In this document: positions 58,470 to 64,000 of the stretch, in pieces
Numbering within the stretch: position 1 is the stretch's first letter
How the letters are laid out: every line of letters starts with the position of its first letter
Source of the DNA: Nocardia jinanensis
GTDB taxonomy: Bacteria; Actinomycetota; Actinomycetes; Mycobacteriales; Mycobacteriaceae
Assembly: GCF_014645735.1 (NCBI RefSeq)
Contig: NZ_BMMH01000014.1
Span: forward strand, 1 to 64,000
DNA: 64,000 bases
Direction of reading: 5' to 3'
Program-made: the position numbers and the translations under genes
The notes under the pieces: model-generated
What the model was told of the DNA's origin: nothing
Database searches by the model: none
Seen by the model: the letters and a program-made list of their open reading frames with translations, nothing else

Positions 58470-59276
58470 ATGAGCACAAAGGCTATCCCGGCGCCGACCC
58501 TTCCACGGGAGGCAACGTATACGACCGGGCCGGATCCGGCCCTCGCATTCCGGAATGTGTCGATGGTCTTCGAGAACGGGACCGCCGCGTTGCGCGATAT
58601 CGATATCGCCGTCCGACCGGGCGAATTCGTCTCCCTGGTCGGGCCCTCCGGCTGCGGTAAATCGACGCTGCTCCGGCTGGCAGCCGGATTCGAGGAAGTC
58701 AGCTCCGGCGAGGTCGCGGTCGCCACCGAACACCTCGGCTACGTCTTCCAGGAGGCGACACTCCTGCCGTGGCGCACGGTGCTGCGCAATGTGGAACTCC
58801 CCGCGGAACTGGCCGGAGTGGATCGAGCCGAACGCCGGGCGGCGGCACTGGACGCCATCGAACGGGTGGGGCTGGGCGGGTTCGAGAAACACAAACCCGC
58901 CCAGCTCTCCGGCGGTATGCGGATGCGGGCCTCCATCGCCCGCGCGCTCACCCTGCGGCCGGAACTCTTCCTGTTCGACGAGCCGTTCGGCGCGCTCGAC
59001 GAGATCACCCGCCAGCGCCTCAACGAGGAAGTGGGCAGTCTCTTCCGCCGCGACGCCTTCGCGGGCGTATTCGTCACCCATTCGGTACCGGAAGCGGTGT
59101 TCATGTCGACCCGCGTCGTCGTGCTCACCGGGCGTCCGGGCCGGGTGGCCGCCGATATCCCGGTGCCGCTGGACTTTCCGCGGGAACCGGGACTGCGCTA
59201 CACCCAGGAGTTCGCCGAGATCGCCGGCGCGGTCTCGGCCACACTGCACGCCGCCGAACAGGAGGTCGCGGCATGA
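58470..59276 (+). CDS. ABC transporter ATP-binding protein (SsuB/ThiZ-like)
   Basis: A 268-residue ATPase with Walker A GPSGCGKST, Q-loop FQEATLLPW, signature LSGGMRMR, Walker B LFLFDEP and H-loop THSVPEA. The first 25 residues are a polar tail, and an operator-like site lies in this region, so a later start cannot be excluded. The C-terminus VPLDFPREPGLRYTQEF is typical of the nitrate/sulfonate/taurine group. Overlaps the permease start by four bases. Confidence 0.92.
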   Translation: MSTKAIPAPTLPREATYTTGPDPALAFRNVSMVFENGTAALRDIDIAVRPGEFVSLVGPSGCGKSTLLRLAAGFEEVSSGEVAVATEHLGYVFQEATLLPWRTVLRNVELPAELAGVDRAERRAAALDAIERVGLGGFEKHKPAQLSGGMRMRASIARALTLRPELFLFDEPFGALDEITRQRLNEEVGSLFRRDAFAGVFVTHSVPEAVFMSTRVVVLTGRPGRVAADIPVPLDFPREPGLRYTQEFAEIAGAVSATLHAAEQEVAA

Positions 59277-60139
59277 CCACGGTCACGGCGGATACCGCCG
59301 CTCAGAAGGTCGCCACACAGGATCGGCCGAAACCGGCCGCGCGGATATCTCGCCGCCGATCGGCACCCGTGCGGATCATCGCGCCCGTCGTGGTGTTCGT
59401 TCTCGTGATGGGTGTCTGGTTCTTCGCCAGTCACCACCTGATCGCCGCCGAGTCGCGGTTCCTGCTCCCCGGCCCCGACCAGGTGATCACCGAAGGGCTG
59501 CTCGATACGGCGGTGCGCTCGGAGATTCTGTCCGCCTTGGGTTCCACTGTGCTGGTCGCATTGAGCGGGCTGGCCATCGCCATGGTGCTGGGCGTCGGAT
59601 TCGCGGTGGTGATGAGCCAGGCGCGCTGGGCCGAGTACTCGCTGTACCCGTACGCGGTGATCCTGCAGACCATTCCGATCCTCGCCGTGGTCCCGCTCTT
59701 CGGTTTCTGGTTCGGTTACGAATTCGGCAGTCGGGTGATCGTCTGTGTGATGGTGGCGCTGTTCCCGGTGGTTACCAACACCCTGCTCGGCTTGAAGGCG
59801 GTCGCACCGGCCGAACACGATCTGTTCACACTGCACGGCGCGAGCCGGTGGCAGCGGCTGCTGAAACTCCAGTTGCCCACCGCGCTTCCCGCGATGATCT
59901 CCGGTTTCAAGATCTCCGGCGGAATGGCGATCATCGGCTCGATCGTCGCCGATTTCTTCTTCCGCCAGGGCGAACCCGGTATCGGCCGGATGATCGACGT
60001 CTACCGGCAGCGGCTGGCCACCGAGGAACTGCTCACCGCGCTGCTGCTGTCCTCGCTGGCCGGACTGATCCTGTTCTGGTTCTTCGATTTCCTGGCCGTC
60101 CGCGTGGAGCGGGCACACGGCCACCGCCGCGGCCACTGA
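59273..60139 (+). CDS. ABC transporter permease (SsuC/ThiX-like)
   Basis: ATG 59273 overlaps the ATPase stop; 288 residues. Six membrane segments are visible, from IIAPVVVFVLVMGVWFF to LLLSSLAGLILFWFFDFL. The cytoplasmic coupling loop is LFTLHGASRWQRLLKLQLPTALPAM, represented by HGASRWQ and LPTALP. It carries the substrate delivered by the lipoprotein encoded downstream. Confidence 0.92.
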   Translation: MTTVTADTAAQKVATQDRPKPAARISRRRSAPVRIIAPVVVFVLVMGVWFFASHHLIAAESRFLLPGPDQVITEGLLDTAVRSEILSALGSTVLVALSGLAIAMVLGVGFAVVMSQARWAEYSLYPYAVILQTIPILAVVPLFGFWFGYEFGSRVIVCVMVALFPVVTNTLLGLKAVAPAEHDLFTLHGASRWQRLLKLQLPTALPAMISGFKISGGMAIIGSIVADFFFRQGEPGIGRMIDVYRQRLATEELLTALLLSSLAGLILFWFFDFLAVRVERAHGHRRGH

Positions 60140-60181
60140 TATCTCTCCTCCGCCCATCCACTGTTCACCTCAGGAAGCGCC

Positions 60182-61318
60182 ATGAAGAAACCACTTTCCG
60201 CCCTCACTGCTCTCGCGGGCACCGCGCTGCTCACCGCATGCGGTGGTACGAGTTCGGTCCCGGAACCCACCGGCGCGGGGCCGCTGGCCGGGGTCTGCCC
60301 GTCGACGGTCGTGATCCAGACGGACTGGTACGCCACCCCGGAGCGGGCCGCGGCGTTCCAGCTCGTCGGACCCGACGGCACGGTGGACGTCAACAAGGGC
60401 TCCTACGCGGGGCCGCTGGGTGATACCGGTATCAATGTCGAAGTCCGGCTCGGCGGCCCGTTCCTGGGCGGTCAGCCCGTGCCCGCGCAGATGTACCAGG
60501 ACACCTCGATCACCCTGGGCTTCGTCCCCACCGACGACGCCGTCCGCGCGCAGGCCGAATTCCCGGTAACCGGGGTGTTCGCCTCGCTCGATGTGAATCC
60601 GCAGATCGTGATGTGGGATCCGGCGACCTACCGGGTCGAATCGTGGAAGGACATACCCGGCACCGGTGCCCCCGTGGTGTACAGCGAGGGCAAGATCTTC
60701 ATGGACTATCTGACCGCCAACGGCTATGTACGCCCGGACCAGGCCGATGCCTCGTTCGACGGCACCCCGAGCCGTTTCGTCGCCGAGCGCGGCCGCGTCA
60801 TGCAGCAGGGTTATGTATCCAACGAACCCTATCGCTGGGAACACGATGTCGAGGGCTGGCGCAAACCCACCGACTATCTGCTGGTCCACGAATCCGGCTA
60901 CGAGATCTATCCGCACGCCTGGTCGGTGCGGGCCGGCGAACTCGACGCCCTGCGGCCCTGCCTGACGAAACTGGTCCCGATGCTGCAGCAGGCCCAGGTC
61001 GATTACGTCGCCGACCCCGAACCGGTGAACCAGGCGCTGTTGCGGATCGCCGAGACCATCCCCGACGGTCCGCCGATGACCGGCGCCGGTAACGCGGATT
61101 CGGTGAAGGTGCAGGTAGCGGAGAAGATCGTCGGCAACGGCCCGGACAGCACTCTCGGCAATTTCGAGGAGACGCGGGTGAACCGGGTGATCGCCGCGGT
61201 GACCCCGATCCTGCGGGAACGCGGCGACCGGATCGCCGACGGACTCACCGCCGCCGATCTGGTGACCAACGAATTCATCGACCCCGCCATCGGCCTGCCG
61301 GCGGTGCCGAAACCCTGA
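60182..61318 (+). CDS. ABC transporter substrate-binding lipoprotein (NMT1/THI5-like fold)
   Basis: Lipobox LTAC at 17-20. The 378-residue protein begins STVVIQTDWYATPERAAAFQ and contains GPLGDTGINVEVRLGGPF, PQIVMWDPATYRVESWKD and VARRGRVMQQGYVSNEPYRW-like sequence, here AERGRVMQQGYVSNEPYRWE. It resembles NMT1-type binding proteins but is longer and diverged. It has several Trp and Tyr residues suited to stacking a planar ring. It closes the operon with the ATPase and permease. Ligand unknown. Confidence 0.87.
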   Translation: MKKPLSALTALAGTALLTACGGTSSVPEPTGAGPLAGVCPSTVVIQTDWYATPERAAAFQLVGPDGTVDVNKGSYAGPLGDTGINVEVRLGGPFLGGQPVPAQMYQDTSITLGFVPTDDAVRAQAEFPVTGVFASLDVNPQIVMWDPATYRVESWKDIPGTGAPVVYSEGKIFMDYLTANGYVRPDQADASFDGTPSRFVAERGRVMQQGYVSNEPYRWEHDVEGWRKPTDYLLVHESGYEIYPHAWSVRAGELDALRPCLTKLVPMLQQAQVDYVADPEPVNQALLRIAETIPDGPPMTGAGNADSVKVQVAEKIVGNGPDSTLGNFEETRVNRVIAAVTPILRERGDRIADGLTAADLVTNEFIDPAIGLPAVPKP

Positions 61319-61390
61319 ATCCTGGTGCTCCGAAGCGCTGTCCAAGGACCGGCGCAGTCCGTCTCGGCGGCAGGGTGATCGGCGGCCGGA

Positions 61391-61702
61391 TCAGAAACCG
61401 TCGTCGATCGCCGGTTCGTCCGTACTCCGCCTGCCGGCCCGGAGTTCGGTTACCGACGCCCACCGCGGAGAACGCCCTTGGCCGTGTACTTCCACCGGCG
61501 CGGGCCGGTCGTTCTCCGGAGGCGGCACACCCGGGACGAGGTCGATCTCGAAGACGGCCGGAGCGGTTCCGCATCGGGCGATCATCCGGTACGCCTCTTG
61601 CCGGACGGCGGATTCGTCCTCCACGATCTTCCGGACCCCGAACGCAGGTGCGGAGATCAGCCACCGGCCCCCGTAACTGCTCACCTTCACCTCGAATCGC
61701 AT
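61391..61702 (-). CDS. Small protein with HicB-like start
   Basis: ATG 61702 follows AAGGGG; 103 residues. The first 60 residues, FEVKVSSYGGRWLISAPAFG then VRQEAYRMIARCGTAP, have the strand-strand-helix feel of HicB-like domains; the rest is Pro/Arg-rich and likely disordered. No HicA toxin is adjacent. It is a stand-alone hypothetical gene, convergent with the ABC operon and divergent from the gene at 61921. Confidence 0.55.
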   Translation of the reverse strand: MRFEVKVSSYGGRWLISAPAFGVRKIVEDESAVRQEAYRMIARCGTAPAVFEIDLVPGVPPPENDRPAPVEVHGQGRSPRWASVTELRAGRRSTDEPAIDDGF

Positions 61703-61920
61703 GCTCACCCCTTGGTCCGTGGTCCGCCCGTCACCTGTTGCCCGGCACAGATATTCGGCGGGACGGTTGAATCGACGTTAAGGAGTGCGGACCGGTCATG
61801 GCGAGCAGTGAGCACGAGTTTGCACAAATGGGTTCCGCTGTTTCCCGCATCGCAGCGCAGAAGTGCATCATGTACGAAGTGCGGGAAAACTCGTGCTAAC
61901 CATCGAACAGGGGTTGAAGT

Positions 61921-62250
61921 ATGCGTCTGCGGTTTCTCGGTAAGGGGGGCTCGGATCTCGGTGGATGCCCCAGTCTGTACACGACCGATCACGGAAGTTA
62001 TCTGGTCCAGGGATGGGAGACGGACAGACCGGCGACCGTCGAAATCCCGCATCTGCTACTGGGTTACGCCGAGCCCGACACCTTCATCGGCGCGCCGATG
62101 AAGGATACCGGCCGAGGTACGTTCACCCTCGCCGGCCGGCCGGTCGCCGAGCGTGAGATCTTGGAGCAGCTCGATCTGGCGTCCGACGAAGTAGCGATCG
62201 AAGTCCCGAAGACCCGAAGGACGTTCTACGGTGCTCTATCTTCCGCATGA
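61921..62250 (+). CDS. Small hypothetical protein upstream of DUF6879
   Basis: A 109-residue soluble protein: LRFLGKGGSDLGGCPSLYTT, then GSYLVQGWETD and VEIPHLLLGYAEP. The same type of small protein often precedes DUF6879 and XRE genes in actinomycetes. It overlaps the next gene by 20 bases, which implies coupling. Start ATG 61921 follows a weak site (GGGGTTGAAGT). Function unknown; likely part of the regulator module. Confidence 0.75.
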   Translation: MRLRFLGKGGSDLGGCPSLYTTDHGSYLVQGWETDRPATVEIPHLLLGYAEPDTFIGAPMKDTGRGTFTLAGRPVAEREILEQLDLASDEVAIEVPKTRRTFYGALSSA

Positions 62251-62752
62251 ACCGCCGGACTGGGCGGCGCTCTTGCGCGAGTGTGTGTCCGAGGCGTTCC
62301 ACCTGGAAGTCCGGGACCGCTATGTGGTGCCCGCCGAAACCGGTCGGCTCGACCGGTTCCTGGAAGGCCGGCCCGCGGTATCGGACGAGCAGAAGAACCA
62401 CTGGAACTCGCTGGTCCGGGAAACGACCGGCCGCGGCGTCACCGTACGCCGGGTCCGTGTGGTGACGGTGCCGCATACCGATTACCACCGCTGGCTGCTG
62501 TCGGTGACCGTTACCAACACCGACGCCGGTGAGGACATCCGGTACGTACCCCGGCATCTGGCCGGCGACGTGCCGTCGGACGACTGGTGGTTGATCGACG
62601 ACGAGCGGGTCGTCTACAACCTGATCGACGACCACGGCAAACCCTCCGGTCTGGCGGTGACGACGGATTCGGGGATCATCCAGTACGCCCGCTGCGTGAA
62701 GCACCGGCTCTGGGACATGGCAACGCCCTACACGGAATATGTCGACAGATGA
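62231..62752 (+). CDS. DUF6879 family protein
   Basis: The 173-residue protein shows the DUF6879 pattern: AFHLEVRDRYVVPAETGRLD, RFLEG, VRRVRVVTVPHTDYHRWLL, EDIRYVPRH and DDWWLIDDERVVYNLIDDHG. It starts at GTG 62231 inside the preceding gene and overlaps the XRE gene by four bases. DUF6879 proteins are almost always adjacent to XRE/DUF5753 regulators in actinobacteria; no biochemical role is established. Confidence 0.85.
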   Translation: MLYLPHEPPDWAALLRECVSEAFHLEVRDRYVVPAETGRLDRFLEGRPAVSDEQKNHWNSLVRETTGRGVTVRRVRVVTVPHTDYHRWLLSVTVTNTDAGEDIRYVPRHLAGDVPSDDWWLIDDERVVYNLIDDHGKPSGLAVTTDSGIIQYARCVKHRLWDMATPYTEYVDR

Positions 62753-63606
62753 ACGAAGTGCACGACGCGCGAGAAGCTCTCGGGGCCCGGCTCCGGGAGC
62801 TCCGGCGCCAGGCCGGACTCACCAACCGGCGACTCGCCCAGCTCGCGGGCTGGCACGAGTCGAAGGTGAGCAAGATCGAGTTCGCGCGGATCAGACCCTC
62901 CGACGACGATATCCGCGCCTACTGCCGCCACTGCGGCGCCGAAGACCAGCTACCGGACCTGCTGGCCACTTCGAACACCATCGAGGTCGCCTACCTCGAA
63001 TGGCGCAAGATCCTCGGCACCGGCCTCGGCCGCCGGCAGCAGAAATCGCTGAAACTCGAAGCGGTGTCCGCCCATATCCGGGATTTCCAGCCGCAGATCG
63101 TTCCCGGTCTACTCCAGACCGCGGAATACGCCGCCGCCAAACTGCGCCGCGGTATCGAATTCCATCGCATCCCCGACGATGTCGACAACGCCGTATCGAA
63201 GCGTATGGAACGCCAGCGCATCCTGTACCAGCGCGATCATCTGTTCCACTTCCTGATCGCCGAACAGGCGCTCTACACCACGGTCGGCGACGATACGGTC
63301 ATGCTCGGGCAGCTCGACCGGCTGTCGTCCATCATCGGAATGCCGCGAGTGACCATCGGTATCGTGCCGTCCACCGCCGAGGCGCTGGTGGTATCCACCA
63401 ATTTCGCCATGTTCGACAACCGGCTGGTGATGGTGGAGGGGACGGCCGCCGAACTCACCATCACCCAGCCCAGGGAGATCGATGTGTACGGCCGGGCGTT
63501 CGATGCCCTGGCCGGGCAATCGGTGACGGGTGAGGGTGCGCGGAGCCTGATTCTCGGAGCGCAGCGCGGGCGTGTCGCGAACACCGGGACCATCGACCGG
63601 TCGTGA
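62749..63606 (+). CDS. XRE family regulator with DUF5753 domain
   Basis: ATG 62749 overlaps the DUF6879 stop; 285 residues. HTH: LGARLRELRRQAGLTNRRLA then LAGWHESKVSKIEFARIRPS. DUF5753 part: VSAHIRDFQPQIVPGLLQTA and a C-terminal IGIVPSTAEALV. It is the regulator of the three-gene unit. Compared with the regulator at 21043 it lacks a DUF397 partner and instead sits with DUF6879, the other common arrangement. Third positions are strongly G/C. Confidence 0.9.
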   Translation: MNEVHDAREALGARLRELRRQAGLTNRRLAQLAGWHESKVSKIEFARIRPSDDDIRAYCRHCGAEDQLPDLLATSNTIEVAYLEWRKILGTGLGRRQQKSLKLEAVSAHIRDFQPQIVPGLLQTAEYAAAKLRRGIEFHRIPDDVDNAVSKRMERQRILYQRDHLFHFLIAEQALYTTVGDDTVMLGQLDRLSSIIGMPRVTIGIVPSTAEALVVSTNFAMFDNRLVMVEGTAAELTITQPREIDVYGRAFDALAGQSVTGEGARSLILGAQRGRVANTGTIDRS

Positions 63607-63633
63607 TCGGACCACTGGTCGACAGCCCGGGAA

Positions 63634-64000
63634 TCACCGGTGCGGTTCGTGCCGGCGGAGGAAGTCGTCGATCAGGGCGTTCACCGCGTCCGGTACCTCG
63701 ATCGCGAGCAGATGGGCGGCGTCCTCCACGAACGACAACTCGGCACCGGGGACGGCACGCGCCATATCCTCGACCTCGGCGGGCGGGAAGGTCGCATCCT
63801 GCCGGCCGCCGACGACCAGTGTCGGCGTATGGATCTGCGCGAGCAGCTGCCGCTGGTCCGGCCGGCGGACGACCACACTGCGCACCGCGTACCGCGCCGA
63901 ACCGATATCGTTGGCGCGCACTGCGCGCCGCACTCGCTCGACGACATCCGGCCGGGTCCGCATAGTCGTCGGACCGAGGAAGGCGGAGAGCGAGGAACGA
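63634..64000 (-). CDS. Alpha/beta fold hydrolase, partial (C-terminal part)
   Basis: Only the last 120 or so residues are in the window; the frame stays open to the right edge, so the start lies outside. The segment HTPTLVVGGRQDATFPPAEV carries the catalytic Asp and VEDAAHLLAIEVPDAV the catalytic His region. The cap region before it (RSVVVRRPDQRQLLAQ) fits small esterase or lactonase-like hydrolases. Convergent with the XRE gene. Confidence 0.85.
   Translation of the reverse strand, partial: RSSLSAFLGPTTMRTRPDVVERVRRAVRANDIGSARYAVRSVVVRRPDQRQLLAQIHTPTLVVGGRQDATFPPAEVEDMARAVPGAELSFVEDAAHLLAIEVPDAVNALIDDFLRRHEPHR

Noticed and set aside
51495..61318. Thiamine-pyrophosphate riboswitch ahead of the ThiXYZ-like importers
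   Set aside because: No sequence resembling the conserved TPP riboswitch core was seen, and genes are packed with overlapping starts.

Overview
The window reads as chromosomal DNA of a GC-rich mycolic-acid actinomycete, most likely Nocardia or a close relative. The evidence is an mce operon (two YrbE permeases plus MceA-F), an EspG / PPE-like / EspC-like / DUF3558 lipoprotein set, two conservon (cvn) operons with nitrate-sensor kinases, a CpnT-like polymorphic toxin, F420-type and XRE/DUF5753 proteins, and strong G/C preference at third codon positions. No rRNA, tRNA, CRISPR array, transposase or origin was seen.

Layout. 1-2.97 kb: one end of a dispersed palindromic repeat, a secreted HNH nuclease with a small partner, a PhoU-like protein and a Ddn-like protein. 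3.0-11.2 kb: a complete mce lipid-import operon, with a KstR-like operator in its promoter region. 11.2-17.4 kb: an unknown protein, a VIT transporter, a YdjM-like membrane hydrolase, an Rv3235-like protein, a VOC protein, and a TetR-P450 pair separated by a clear palindrome. 17.5-23.7 kb: the EspG / PPE-like / EspC-like / lipoprotein cluster, an XRE/DUF5753 regulator with a decayed DUF397 partner, two coupled unknown genes and an AIM24 protein.

24.2-30.7 kb is the most unusual region. A 1790-codon frame carries a WXG100-like N-terminus, a long Pro/Thr/Ser-rich stretch, a papain-like toxin domain and, at the far end, a deaminase toxin domain. Between the two toxin domains, in another frame, lies a well-formed immunity gene (28266-28817). 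A SUKH immunity gene and a frameshifted orphan module follow. I read this as an ESX-exported contact-toxin locus in which a toxin stop codon may have been lost, so that the toxin frame now runs through its own immunity gene into a downstream cassette.

31-36.4 kb: short-chain dehydrogenase, DUF72, an aldo/keto reductase diverging from its HxlR regulator, and a GMC oxidoreductase. 36.4-43.0 kb: two tandem cvnABC operons without a cvnD GTPase; their cvnB genes are almost identical although the flanking genes have diverged. 43.2-47.8 kb: a TPR-like protein, a membrane protein, an unknown protein, a 33-bp minisatellite, the second copy of the dispersed repeat, and an acyl-CoA ligase.

48.1-61.3 kb holds a two-module catabolic region. 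Module A has a FadR/PdhR-like regulator, acetamidase/formamidase, amidase and an ABC importer. Module B has two AtzC/cytosine-deaminase-like amidohydrolases, a GntR/FCD regulator, a TauE permease and a second ABC importer. Five copies of a TCGTATACGA motif mark the promoters of module B, giving a self-contained candidate regulon for an unidentified nitrogen-containing ring or amide substrate. The end of the window has a small protein, a DUF6879/XRE operon and a truncated alpha/beta hydrolase.
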